A DNA stretch of 64,000 bases, from assembly GCF_020921035.1 (NCBI RefSeq), contig NC_063155.1, forward strand, positions 22,251,294 through 22,315,293. Direction: 5' to 3'. This DNA comes from Rhodamnia argentea. Lineage: Eukaryota > Streptophyta > Magnoliopsida > Myrtales > Myrtaceae. The notes beneath the pieces were generated by a model, which worked only from the letters and a program-made list of their open reading frames with translations, made no database searches and was not told the origin of the DNA. A program made the position numbers and the translations under genes. The number at the start of each line of letters is the position of its first letter. The stretch's first letter is position 1. This document shows, piece by piece, positions 11,703 to 23,738 of the stretch.

Positions 11703-11801
11703 CGGATAGCAATGTAATAACTTGTAGGAAAGCAAGAGTGAGTTGGGAGCTGGACGGGACAATGGACGCTATTCGCCGTGGGTGGGTGGGTGGGTGAGCA
11801 G

Positions 11802-11814
11802 ATATATATATATA
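11802..11814 (-). promoter_or_regulatory. Probable TATA box of the ascorbate oxidase gene
   Basis: A (TA)n run about 100-112 bp upstream of the start codon at 11702. It is the only strong TATA-like motif in the proximal upstream region. It would place transcription start near 11775, giving a leader of about 75 nt. Confidence 0.5.
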
Positions 11815-13443
11815 CACAGACATGGGTTGTCGAGCTTTTTAAATTTGCTCGGACAACTATTCTTCGTGCCAAATTTAAATATGTTATTGCCTCTTCATGT
11901 GAGGATGGAATATTTAGATGAAGCATGCACGATGGAGGCGTCGCTAATCAACGAGGATTAGAAGATTTTCCTTTTCTCTTTGGATAATTTCCTTAGTTAA
12001 GCAGACAAGTAGGCCCGCATATCTTAGTCCTGTTGAGTAGTCCCAGGGAGATTAACCACAGCCGATTACGTCAAACAAAATGCATTTGTTTTCCTCGGTC
12101 AAGGGTTTACTCTCTGCTGCCTATGATGTCCTCGTGCGAGCAAATCTGGGTTGGAGCTCCAAAGCCACGTGAGAACATAACATATACTAAGATTGTGGCC
12201 GTTGGATCAGGGTTGGAGTAAAGGATTAGCGACAACGATACACTAATCTTATGCGTTTGTTTAGCGATAAATGTGGCGTTTTTCGAAAAATACTTTTCGG
12301 AAAGTCATTTTTCAGGAAAGTAGGAATATTTTTCGGTATTTCATCGAGACTTGAAAATAAACTGAAATATATTTACCTTCTTTTGGTGGGAAAAATCTCA
12401 TTTGATTTTCTGCGTCGTCATTTGGTCAAAGATTGCCGATAGAGAGCCGGCCATCCCACTTTTGAAGGTGGTTTTTTTCCATTGGTGGAAAATTTCTTCC
12501 TTGACTAGTTTATTTTAAGCGAACCAAATGCCAGAAAATCCGGAGCCACGGTCTCGAAAGGGAGCTCACCCCAAGCTCGGGGACCATGTCGCTATCTCGA
12601 CCCCGCTTTTTCGATTTTTGAAATCATTAATGCGTCAAGAGACAAACTTGGCAAAGAGGGCGGAAGAGAGCAAGTTTTCTTGTACGTTAAGCATCGTGGA
12701 TATATGGGGGAAAACATGATTCAGTGTACAATTCTAGCAATGAGGAAGGACCACAAAGACTATAGAGACTTTTTGTTTTTTTGGTCGAACGAAAGATTCA
12801 ATTCATTGATTCACCCGGCGATAATGGTTGATGCAATGTTCGAATCCATCACATTGTGAACAATAGACATCGTTCACATTGTAATATAGATTTTGATTCC
12901 AATTGGAAGCAACATGAAATTCCCTCTTGCCCAAGAAACTATGCCTTTCTTTCATTGTACCTCTGAAAGTCAGACAACTTTCATGTACTAGACATTTGTT
13001 TGACCAAAATCAAGTTAAGGTATCATGGATAAGGGCAAACGCGGCTCATTGTACCGTGTAGGTCTGGCTAGCGATAGTGAAGGAGGATGAAAATAGAAAC
13101 TTTTACTCTTAGACCTGCTTATTGTCCGATTAAATTCAAGTTAGGTATCACGGATAAGGATAAATGTGGTTGATTGTACATTATTTTTAGTGATGATAAA
13201 AATTATAGGCGTCACTCGTGAGGAGAATTTATTGTATATATGTCGAGTAAATATTGAGAGTCAATAGGATATATCATCGAGTGAATTATTGAAACTTGCC
13301 AAATTTCTTGTGCTAGCTTGACATTTTGTTTGATTATATCCAACTTAAGGTTAAGTATCATGGATAGAGGAAAATGAAACCATGATCGCAAGAAAGTTTA
13401 TTGCATTTAAGAGCGAGTAATTGGCACCGAAAGCAACATTAGC

Positions 13444-13560
13444 CGATCGGTTTCGGATGATTCAATTCGAAAACTAGATCGAAATCGACATTACCCGACC
13501 AGTTTTAGATGATTCAATTCGGGAACTAGACCGAATCGACATATTACCCGACCGGTTTGA
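13444..13560. repeat. Tandem repeat, period about 52 bp
   Basis: Two full units and the start of a third share CGA(T/C)C(G/A)GTTT, then GATGATTCAATTCG, then AACTAGA(T/C)CGAA and ATTACC. The GATGATTCAATTCG block begins at 13456 and 13508. No coding sense is apparent. Confidence 0.7.
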
Positions 13561-13882
13561 GGTAGGTTCACGAGATGACTGTATAGGCTTGTGGGCGAAG
13601 ATTCGGGAAATGGGCCCCGACCGATATAGTTCACGATTATCCAAACTATCGAACAGTGAATCAATTGAATTAATTAACTTGTTCACTCCCCATAAATTAC
13701 TCAATGTGGGATTAGTGGTATGTTTAATATGCACGCACATCATTCCACAAACATAAAACTCTGCAAATTAATGCACGTGTAAAGTGTGATGAGCTCGGCA
13801 TGGTACACGAAAAATTCAAACATCGATAGGAATTTCGTGCTTTCAATCAACCGTAACTCCTTGAACATGCGTGCTTTGAAGT

Positions 13883-13903
13883 TTTATTTATTTATTTATT
13901 TAT
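13883..13903. repeat. (TTTA)n microsatellite
   Basis: About five TTTA units followed by a T run. Confidence 0.85.
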
Positions 13904-16265
13904 TTTTTTTTGGGAATCCGTCCCCCGAAATTCATTAGAAATACTATGATTTTTATCAGTAGTGGGAAGAACACGGACTCTCTTTACACCTTGGCAAAGG
14001 AAGATGGCCACTGATCCGGTTCACTTTTCCCGAATCGCGTTTACAATCGAACCGGATTCAAAATATTGATCATAAATACAACCATATATTAAGTTAAAAA
14101 AGAATAGTGCGTTGTCTTGTTTACCTTAAACAATGTTGGAGAGACGAAAAAGCGATTTGTGAAGATAATGGGACAGCAAATTGTTGTCGCGCGTTCGAAC
14201 GTTTTACATCTGGCAAAAGGATTCTGTGGTCGAGAAGTGACATAATAATTCAAACTGGCAAGAGCTTGGCTTGGATTTCTATCATAAGGAACCAAAGCAC
14301 AAGCATCGAATGTACTTTTATTTGCCTATTTTTTTGACAGCTCGTACGTATTTCTTTACACTTGGGCTTCTTTGAGGCGCACGACAATATGAACGCGATT
14401 ATAAAATTGATGAGAAGCCTCGAGATTCTTAATATTAAAACTCTCGTTCTTGAATGATAATCGGGTAGTAATTATTTTGTAGTATTGTTGTATGTCTGAA
14501 GCTCTTAGAGCACCTGACTAGTTTTATAGATGACGCGGCGCAAATATGGTCTCACGGAGCTCCGATCAAGAAACTGACATGCACACCTGAGGAAAGTTAA
14601 AAGTGTTCGGGTTTGTGACTCGAATCGACCATCCGATGCTTCCATAAGTGATACGGGGGCGAATGAGCTTGGTAGCTAGAGCAGTGATGTCTTATGCAAA
14701 CTCGTATTGAGCTTATCCTTTCGATAGGAATTTCCTCTCCTTAGTAGGAACATTTGCCGCCGCTGGGCGGTTACTGGCTAGGCAGCAGTTGGGCCGCCAT
14801 ATAATCAAATAGCTACTCTTTTTTTGTATAGTGGATAAGTCGTCCTCCTTTCCAATAAGGTGTGTTAACAAAACCCATATTCAAGAGTGTGGGTCATAAA
14901 TAGATTACTTAATAAATTTAAATGGGTCATAAACGAGTCACTAACAATTTAATGGGTCTTAAATGAATTTTAAATGGATCATAAAAGGGTTACTTAACTA
15001 TCTTAAAAATCAATTTCTTTATTTTAATTTTTTTAATTATAAAATTGTCCATAGTGTTTTAGTAATGCAATTTTTATTAATCATACATACGTTTTGCTAA
15101 ATTAAATTAAATATGAAAGTTTTTGTAATATGGGTCCGGATTATCCAGTCGGATATGAGTCGGTAGATTTGTACTGTGTGGAAATAGTTCAAAATGGGAA
15201 ACTTTATTCGACCCGACCGACCCGTTTGACTTCTTTGGTAAGAGTGGCGTCACCTTTCAATGTAGAACCGCCTTCAAGTAGGTATATCCTACGTTTAAGG
15301 GACCTAATACCATCGGGGCTGCCGGTGGACACATGCCGAATCCCTGGAGTCCACCCTCTCTCATTGTAATGGAGTAAATCATACACAACCAAGAAGTTGC
15401 CCTCGCGTGTATGTGTATCCACAATGGGGAAACAGGAGAACAAAAGTCAACGCCCTTCCTGGTACGCAGCCCTTTGTGGTATTGGTAGTGGTTTTGTCGG
15501 GCCCTTGCCGCACAAACACAAGGATCCGGTACCACCAATTTGTTCATACGTTTGCTGATTAAGGAGGAGCCATTCCATCCATGATCGTTGCACTGTCCTG
15601 TCGTGCTTTGCGAGTGGGGGGTTGACTTAAAAGACACGAGTCGCGGTCGGATTTGGAGCACAGTTGAGTGGTCGTGAGTCGTGAGTCGTGGCCTTTTGGC
15701 ATCATCACCTGCAGTTTTCACATAGACCCTTTAATCATTCGAGAACGAATCGTGTCGAGTCGAATCGAGCTTTTCGCGTTGGCTGATCGGTTGCTTAGAG
15801 AACAAAACTCCCACCTCCGCAGATGTAATTGGCGCGCTAAGATTATGAATGATCGTAACCATTCATAGTACATGTCTCACTCACAACGATTCGACCATCA
15901 TCGAATCGAATGTGTCACGAATGATGCTAAAGTCAACATGCTTCAAAAACAAGCGCTACCATCAATTTTCGATGCAACCCGACCATCAATAATACCTTAC
16001 ATTTTACACAACGCTCACACACTCATCAGGACCCCATGAATTGCCCAAATGGAAGAGGAAAAAGGAGTAGCTTTTTTGGCTGGAGACATTTTGCTCAACA
16101 TGTTTTCACCAGAAATGTCTCCCGCAAGAAAGTGTCTTTCACCGGAAGTCATTCTTCGGCTTTTAATTAAAGAGGGTGAGGTACCTAGGCTAATTCCGGA
16201 TAAGAAGTGTCTCTGGAAATTAAACAACAACCAATTTAATTTGAACAGGAACGTACGGACGTAAC

Positions 16266-16460
16266 TCGTGCCAGAATCTAATCGACAATAATATTTGATA
16301 ATACGGACTAGATAAAGTAACCGAATGTAAACAAACTTTGCCGGGATTTAATCGGCGGCACAATTTGAGGACACAAAAGCACTGTGCCGGAATTTAATCA
16401 ATGACACAACGTCAAAATAGAGGAGACACACGTCGGAATTTAATCGACGACGCGAATCTG
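16266..16460. repeat. Degenerate repeats of a 'GCCGGAATTTAATCGACGAC' motif
   Basis: Four related copies begin near 16269, 16340, 16393 and 16432. All carry (G/C)C(C/T)(A/G)G(A/G)AT(T/C)TAATC followed by CGACGACAC-like sequence. Spacing is uneven (about 40-70 bp), so this is an old, decayed array. Confidence 0.6.
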
Positions 16461-16600
16461 AAAGTTGTAACTAAGAATGATCGAGTGAGTAAAGATAAAA
16501 GAAAAAATTTGCTTGATTTATAATGATCTAAGTACCTTGTGACGGTTTTTTGCGGTTTCATCTCCTCGTGTAACTTCCATCAATTATCTTCACACTCCTA

Positions 16601-16815
16601 TGTTTCCGCAAGTTTCGTACCCATATTCTCGAACAGTTGCTCCTGTAGTGTGTGAACTGTCCCATGATCTCCTCTCTCGTAGCAATGGTGGCCTTACGCG
16701 TGCCCCATACTCCCAAGAAAAGTATTTTCGCAAATCTTGCATCCATGTTCTCGAACGTCTTCCCTTTCTACGTGTTAACTGCTCCACGACTTGTCTTCTC
16801 GTTGCCATGGTTATC
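16601..16815. repeat. Diverged two-unit tandem duplication, period about 122 bp
   Basis: Unit 1 (from 16603) and unit 2 (from about 16725) share TTTCCGCAA/TTTTCGCAA, then CCCATATTCTCGAAC/TCCATGTTCTCGAAC, GTGTGAACTGTCCC/GTGTTAACTGCTCC, and CTCGTAGCAATGGT/CTCGTTGCCATGGT. On the minus strand both units translate to similar peptides (ATR, then GQF/EQL, then a Trp, then LRK). The period is not a multiple of three, so the two peptides lie in different frames. No protein family recognised. Confidence 0.6.
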
Positions 16816-17256
16816 TCGCTTTTAAGAGGTAATTGTTCCATCCGAAACTTGCGCCTTTGGCCTCAATATTCTTGCCGATTTTAAGTTTCAAAACGGCATA
16901 TGAATTTCGAATTTCTTTCATTGAATACTCATCATCGGTGCTCATATCAGCTGCTGTCAATCATTCGCCGTCGTATTTCGACAACTGAACATGTGGTGCC
17001 GTTGTATATCGATGTTTGTAATTCGTACATGTTAATTCTTACGTTTGTCGATTAAGCTGACATATGCATATTGCAATTCACGTGCCGTGCACGTGACTGT
17101 CTATGCTCGCGCCCCGTTCTCATGTTCATTCTCGTTCATGCCGGGCAAGCGCTCATTGACTGCATGATCATTTTTTATTTTTTATTTTTTTGGTGTTAAC
17201 ACATCTAAAAGAGCACTTAGAACTTACAAATGAGCTGAACCACTAATGGGCTGGGC

Positions 17257-17335
17257 CATCGAAACCTTGTGCGTCAAATTCGGACTGGGCTCGGCCCATC
17301 GGAACGTTGGGCGCCCAATTCGGACTGGGCTCTGC
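17257..17335. repeat. Tandem repeat, period 40 bp
   Basis: Two copies of a GGCCCATCGGAAC...AATTCGGACTGGGCTC unit, with the AATTCGGACTGGGCTC block at 17277 and 17317. Short and imperfect. Confidence 0.65.
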
Positions 17336-18280
17336 CCAGCATCGCTTCCTGACGTTGTTCAGCATTACACGTTAATCTTTCCAAGTGCTGGATTTGACAG
17401 GCCGAAGGAGGAGAGCCGTCGTACTCTTCCGTCTCCCTCCAAATCCACGAGACGAGGGATTCGTCCAGACACTCGTGATGTTTCCGGATCCAGATCCTCA
17501 TTTCCTTGCGAAAATGGGAAAGGAAGAGGATCTTCTTCCATGGATCTCTTTGTTCTTATTTAAGTTCCGTTCGTTTTCGCATTCTAAAGGCGACAGAGTA
17601 ACAAGTTCTCTTGTTCATATTCCGTTTGACTAGAAAAATATTCTTCGTAAAAGGATAGCTTGTGTGTTTAGAATCGTTAGTCAGTAGAACATGTTTTATC
17701 GTTGATAACAATCTATTTCTAAATGTTAAACAAGCACGATCCTTGTAATGTGCGTGTGTTTCGCGGAAAATTCAAGATTTAGAAAAAAAATTTCAAAAAA
17801 TTATCGCTAAAAAAAGAACGAATAAATAATATGTTCATCACCCGTGAAAATAACTAGGCATAAATTGTTATCTATAGTAAAAATATTTTTCATTGACTAA
17901 TTTCTTTGAGAAATATAACCGATCATTTTTCTGAAAGTATTTCTTGAATTTTAAATTTTTCGTGAAACAAACACAATCATAATGCGTAAAAAAAACTTTC
18001 GTGACTCACGCAATACTCATTTAATTGTTCGTGTTCACGTTTTTTCAGATTTCTACCGACCGAAGTTTTCACGAAAGTGACCACGCGCACATGCAACGCT
18101 TGCTTGAGGTCCAGTACGAAGAGGTCCCAAATTTCTCTTCGTCTCTTTTTCATGAACTGGAATCAAATGTTCACTTTTAGCTTCTTCTTCTTTTTTTTTT
18201 TTGGGGGGGGTCGAAGATTTTGAGCTATTGAAAAGCTAGCAAATCATCCCATAAATGTTTACTTTCGATAAAAACAAAAG

Positions 18281-18660
18281 ATAAAAGTCACAAAAAACCT
18301 CAAACTATGCCCATTTTGATACATTCACCGAAAATCACAAACATGTACAAGCGTGACATTTTTACTCTCCATCAATGTTCCATTAATGATCACCCTTAAA
18401 AATATGCCAATATGAAAGCCGAAGAGAAGATTGTGTTGACATGGCGCTCAGTGGATCCAATGAAATAAAAACAACTTACTTTGGTTGAAAAAATATCTGA
18501 CAAAACCTTGACCGGGTAAATGTATCGCATAGGTACAAATTTGATATTTTTTTATGTTATGAAAAAAAATCGAGGGCATAAATTTAGATTTTTCATGTCA
18601 CAAAAAAATTCATGGTAAAAATATCATAACAGGCATAGTTTTGAATACTTTATGCCTTTC
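18281..18660. mobile_element. Foldback element, non-coding
   Basis: The left end (CAAACTATGCCCATTTTGATA followed by TCACAAACATG) is inverted at the right end, where the reverse complement reads CAAAACTATGCCTGTTATGATA followed by TTTGTGACATG. About 380 bp with no frame of note. It ends about 160 bp before the probable LTR. No clear target duplication. Confidence 0.55.
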
Positions 18661-18822
18661 TTCCTAATAAAAAAAAAACAAACGTCGTGTATCAAACTAT
18701 TCTATCTAATTAAAAATATTTTTTAATTAACTTTGTTACATTAAATAAATAATAGAAGTCAGTTCACTTTGATAATGATAAGTCGATCAATTTTAATTTC
18801 TTGAATCGCTTTTGGTATATCT

Positions 18823-21027
18823 TGTGACGACCTAAGAACTATACCCCATTATTCTACCTCTGTTTAATTTATTTATTATTTTCTGCCAACCTTTATTATT
18901 TATTTGCGAAAATGTTAGTAGCTGGCATAATTTAACAGACAAAGCAACTTCCAATATATTTGTAAACATATTTAGTTTTACACATTTACCTCAAGCATGT
19001 CTTACAATGTTCACTAACTTCCCTTACTATGTGCAATCAAAATTTGGAATGTTCCATCGACTATGGCCACTCTACCCCTCCGTACTCTTACTAAATTGTT
19101 AGGACATCTTCCTCATCTTGACTCAAGTACTCTTGTAAGGTGTCGCTTCGCCTTAGAAACCCGACGATTCATCGAAATTGCGCAGATGATCCATGGGCAT
19201 TATTCCACCTACTTTTTTACGCTAATTTCTACATTCACAACTTCCTGCTGGGAATATTCCACATGAGTCGTCGATCCAAACAATAAGGATGCGGCGAGGC
19301 CATCTCAACTCCCTAAAAAATAATGGATGAGCACATGGCCCGGTAGAAAAAGTACTAGTTCCAAGATAGAGTAAAAGTTATAGCACTTGATGTCGTGAAC
19401 CACAAAACTATTCTGTGATTCATTACTCAAAATTCATCGAACACGACATTAGTCATAAATTTGATAATAACTTAGTAAATGCAGCATACTTTTCTTTCTT
19501 CGCTTTCGAGTGTTTGTTACTCGAATCTTCCATCATTCATAATAACTTCATGCGACATTTGTCACAATGTCCAGCGCAAACTTAATAAACGCAACAAGCA
19601 TTCTTTTTTTCTTTTCACTTTTGGGCTTTTTTTTTTTCGAGACTTCTAGTACCGGGCAACGTCGTTGCTATACGTGTACAACGGCACTTTCACTTCATAT
19701 CATCATTAGATAAACAACGTCCATGCCATTGTCTCAAGTAGTACTTTTAGCGAATGACGACACTTAAACCCATTGTCATGAGCAACGACCAATAAAGTAT
19801 GTTGTTACCTCAAGCCCCTGCATCATTGCTTTTCTCGCTAACGGTGGAACTCGTCGTCTTTATTATCTTTGATTAGGATTATCATACCATCGAAACTTTA
19901 TAAGAAAATGCTACGCCACATACAATAGATACTTATGCACACGAGAATGACTTGTTCCTCAATCTCTCTTTAGCAAGTTTATACACATGTTCCGATACAC
20001 ATTTCATCTCATTCGTAAGGAATAACCACACATCCACTTCAACGAACATTAAACTAACATTCATGTTTCAAAACTAGTAATCCCCCTAGCTTTTTTGACG
20101 CAGAACTACTTGAGAACACATGAGATGCAAGCAAGAGTGTGGCCGAGCACATGATAACATGTGAGGGAGAGGAGAGTGGGCGTGAGGGAGAGGGAGAGAT
20201 GGCATGAGAGAAAGGGGGAGGGAGCACGCGAGAGAGAGAGGGAAAAGAGGAAGGATCAGTGGTTATGGGACTTGAAGAAACCTCATCCCTATTCATAGTA
20301 ATTTTCCAACTTCTTCCCTGGTTTTTTCATTAATGAACCTGCTTGTTAAGTTTTTCTAAAATTGTGAATGCATTCATAACATCTTGGTATTGTTAGTGAA
20401 AGTGACATTGATCTTATCCCAACATTAAATGCTTAAAGAACTCGCTCGTTAAAATTTTCTACAAATGTGAATGCATTTTAACCTCCCGACATTGTCAATA
20501 TTTTAGTGCAAACTTATTTATATTTTCTTTGACTTTCCTAACGAAAGTGACGTTGATATTATCTTATCATTTAATGCTCAAAAATAGTATTTCTATTTGT
20601 CACTTACCTCTTGACTTTGCTTTAACTTATTGAAAGTGACATCTATTCTATCTTGACTTGGCATTGACTTCTCGAACATGAAATTCTTCTTATCCTTTAG
20701 AAAGACTAATTGACTTAGTATTAACTTTATTCTTGTCTTTTAAAAAATTGACTTGCTGTTAACTCAATTGACTTAGCATTTACTTTCCTATTCTATTTAA
20801 CTTATAAATATCAATTCAAGAACTCTTTCTTTATATCATATTTTCTAATACAATTTTCTAGAAAACTTCATAAATAAATTAAGTAATAGCTTCCTTGAGA
20901 AATTTCAAAATAAAATTCTCGAAAAGTTACGGAATAGCCTATTCTAAAAGTCCCTCAACGAACATATCAAGAAGATTTATTTTACTTTTTAATTATTTTT
21001 AGTGTGGAAAAAATTCGGGATGTCACA
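18823..21027 (+). mobile_element. Probable solo LTR, 2.2 kb
   Basis: Begins TGTGACGACC and ends GATGTCACA, giving the inverted TGTGAC/GTCACA ends typical of LTRs. There is no second copy, no polymerase frame and no primer-binding site, so it looks like a solo LTR left by recombination. A TATA-like AACTTATAAATATC at about 20806-20820 lies about 200 bp before the end, a sensible place for the U3/R border. Flanking pentamers are TATCT (18818-18822) and TATTC (21028-21032), only partly alike, so an intact 5-bp target duplication is not shown. The family is unknown. Confidence 0.5.
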
Positions 21028-21864
21028 TATTCACCCAACCTAACTGATAATTTCTCATTCCAAGAAGCGCTCGTCTTTTCTCTTTTTTTTTTTTTTTTTT
21101 CCCTTCCCCTGTTGATGTAGTCTTCGGGTACAAATAGAGTATTGTCTAATTATTTCCGCCATTAGCACCAATTGAAACTTTGGCGGGAAAAGAGGAAAGA
21201 CACTAGGAAAATTAAAAAAAGGAAAAAGGACAAGAAAAAGAAAAAAGGTGGGCTCGGCAGTAGAAATTTCGGATTCCCGTTACTGGTTTACGTCGGTGTT
21301 TCGAATCACATTTTTCGACCCAAAAAGAAAAAGGAAAAATAAACAATTTAACGTCGTGGGCCCCACCCGCCCCTTTGGGCTTTGGATGACGACCCCATAC
21401 CGACCTTTTTCCCACTTACTTCATTATTAAGTTTTTCCTATTTATTACCTTTAGGCAAAATGCATGGGCGTTGCAGCAATTTACCATTTTGCCCCCCATC
21501 TGCTTCCCCCCACTAAGTCGCGCGCGGTGCTTTTGCCTTCGATAATGCAATTTACGTGTTCCATTTGTTTCGCAAAAAATAAATAATTTTAAAAATATAT
21601 ATTTTTTAAAATGATCGTTTATTTTACTAGAAATAATTAACCAATAAAAAATATTTTCTTTTTAATATTTTCGTGAGCGCTGAAAATATTTTTAGTTCGT
21701 TTATTTTTGTAGGCGATGTAAGCTATCATTTTTATGAAACAAATACACACTTGAAGTACCATCATATTTTAGCTTGTAAAATAAAAGCATATGAACCACA
21801 TTTTATTCCTTTTTTAAATTAAATTATTTAACATATGAGAATCTTATCGCGAGCCTTTGTGATT

Positions 21865-21887
21865 TTTTTTTTTTTTGAGATCGAAGA
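21865..21887 (-). mobile_element. Micro-insertion: poly(T) plus 10-bp leader, with direct repeats
   Basis: A T-run followed by GAGATCGAAGA is flanked by CCTTTGTGATT (21854-21864) and CCTTTGTGGTT (21888-21898), 10 of 11 bases alike. Read on the minus strand it is a short leader with a poly(A) tail. It is the least certain member of the set described under the other micro-insertions. Confidence 0.5.
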
Positions 21888-22266
21888 CCTTTGTGGTTGA
21901 TAAAAACATATATGGATTTGGATATTGCGCGAATGGAAATCTACGTAATAGATTTCTTATTCACCAAATAACCTAATTTCAAAATGAACCGTATGAAATC
22001 ATGATCGTTTGACGCTGGCACGGTCCTTGATTCGAATCTATTGGTGATCAACAATAACAAATTCTACAATGCAACGGATGCTACAATGCTCTCACTCAAT
22101 GCTGGGAGTCACGATTTCTAAATGTAACATGAGCGCGTGATTGGTATATAACATATTTTAGCGAGAAAAATTTAAACACGACTCGATCCGACGCTACACG
22201 GGGTACTCAAAATCATCGTGAATTTAACACGTTCACGCTTTTCAATGGAAATCAATTTTGCAAGTA

Positions 22267-22996
22267 GGGCACGCATGGTGACACTTCTGCTTGAGAAATC
22301 AACTTATGGCATTGATTTTTCTACTTCTACTCCAGAAATTATTTCTAATCGGAGAAATTCGTTTGGTAAATATTGAAAATTTCTATTTTTGAAACATTAT
22401 TAACATAAAATATTCTATGAAAAATTATTATCAGCGGCGGCAAATGGCACGGTGGTCGATGGTTGGTAGTAGGGGCCGGCGGTCATGGCCGGCGAAGATC
22501 ACTGGTTGACGGCAATCGCCGGCGAAGGTTGGCAGTGGGCGGTGGTCGGCGGCGGCGGTCGTTGGTACGGTTGGCGGAGGTCGGCGGCGGTTGGCTACTG
22601 GGAGCGGTCGAGGGGTGGCGGTCGGAGGAAGTCTGCGGTGGGCGGGGGTAGGCTATGGTTGGCGATGGTAGTGAGACGCGGTCGGTGGAGGTCTGCGATG
22701 GGCGGCGGTCGGCGAAGGTCCGTGGTCGCGGAAGTTGGCAAAGGTGGGTATAATCGAAAAAAGGGTGATGGCCTAATAAAAAGAGGGTGATGCGAAAAGT
22801 ACTTGTTGAATTTAAGATTTTTTTTTTAATTTCTTAAACTGGTGAAAAAATAATTTTAGAGGTGAAAACTTATTTCAGAAGTAAAAAATTTTATCAAACG
22901 GATTTCTGCTTCAGAAGTTATATTATTAAACGAATTTATATTCCAGAAGCGCTTTTAAAGTAAAAATTTACTTCAAAAAGTATTATCATGCGGTCC
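22267..22996. mobile_element. TIR element with GC-rich minisatellite-like core
   Basis: Ends GGGCACGCATGGTGACACTT and (reverse complement of the right end) GGACCGCATGATAATACTTT are imperfect inverted repeats, and both are flanked by TA. AT-rich arms rich in 'TTCTGCTTCAGAAGT'-type blocks enclose a core at about 22435-22750 built of irregular GGC/GGT/CGGTGG repeats. Frames of up to 101 codons run through the core, but they are low-complexity Gly/Arg/Trp strings that follow from the repeat, not from a gene. No transposase, so non-autonomous. Confidence 0.55.
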
Positions 22997-23719
22997 TAAG
23001 GGGACAAATCTTGACCAAAAGAAAAAAAAAAAAAGTAAAGTAAAGGGACTAAATGGATAACACGTAAGGGGACAAAACGGGCATTATGGAGATTCATCGG
23101 GGGCCAAAACCAGCCATCTGGGAAAATCGGGGACGTGCTACGGAGGGGAGGGGCGTCCGAGGCGAACAGTATGACGCCGTCAGTGCGCTTTTGAGCGTGC
23201 GCTTTGATTCGCGGGTGGTGACGAGGGGCGCGCCTGTTATCGCCTGCGCGCGCGTCCAAATTAAGGGCGAATGCAACCCCGCCATCCGATCGTCCGTTGG
23301 GTCGTGAGGGTTGAGCATCTTCGCGGGATCAAAAGGTGGGCAAGTGAAAAATCATGCCGAGAAAATGGAGACAAGCCACTAGCCAGACGAGTGGGAAAAG
23401 GAAAAAGGATGGATGGCTACGAGACGAGATCAGCTCGCGACTTTGTCGAAGGAAAAAGTATGTTTGTATCAATGATGTATGTATTGATTTAGAAGGGTAG
23501 TTTTGTTAGAGATAATTAAAATTGATCTTTTGGTTAAAGAAGGAAAAAATCTAAGTTGGCTTCTTTCGCTGCCAATGATTAATTTCTTTATTTTAGTCAA
23601 AATATGATATCTTATATCTACGTAAAAAAGATAAGAATGCCTTTAATATCCGACTTAAAAAAGATAACGGATAAACAAGTGGTTTGCCTCTTTCATATGT
23701 AATTTAAGTGGGCAACTTT

Positions 23720-23738
23720 TTTTTTTTTTTTGGTTGGA
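23720..23738 (-). mobile_element. Micro-insertion: (T)12 plus GGTTGGA, 14-bp target duplication
   Basis: Nineteen bases, reading TCCAACC(A)12 on the minus strand, lie between two perfect copies of AAGTGGGCAACTTT (23706-23719 and 23739-23752). The simplest reading is target-primed insertion of an extremely 5'-truncated poly(A) retroposon. Confidence 0.75.

Noticed and set aside
12815..12860. tRNA-like B box (GTTCGAATCC)
   Set aside because: No A box or cloverleaf around it. It may be part of an old SINE, but the nearby T run lies on the wrong side for that strand.
15257..15721. 154-codon minus-strand frame
   Set aside because: Composition is mixed and repetitive, no family recognised, lies in the repeat-rich zone; not supported as a gene.
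22463..22790. Gly/Arg/Trp-rich frames in the GC-rich core
   Set aside because: Low-complexity translation of an irregular CGG/TGG repeat inside a mobile element.
22997..23054. Similar words TAAGGGGACAAAT and TAAAGGGACTAAAT around an A run
   Set aside because: The same phrase occurs again nearby (23066), so it is part of a local repeat and not a clear target duplication.
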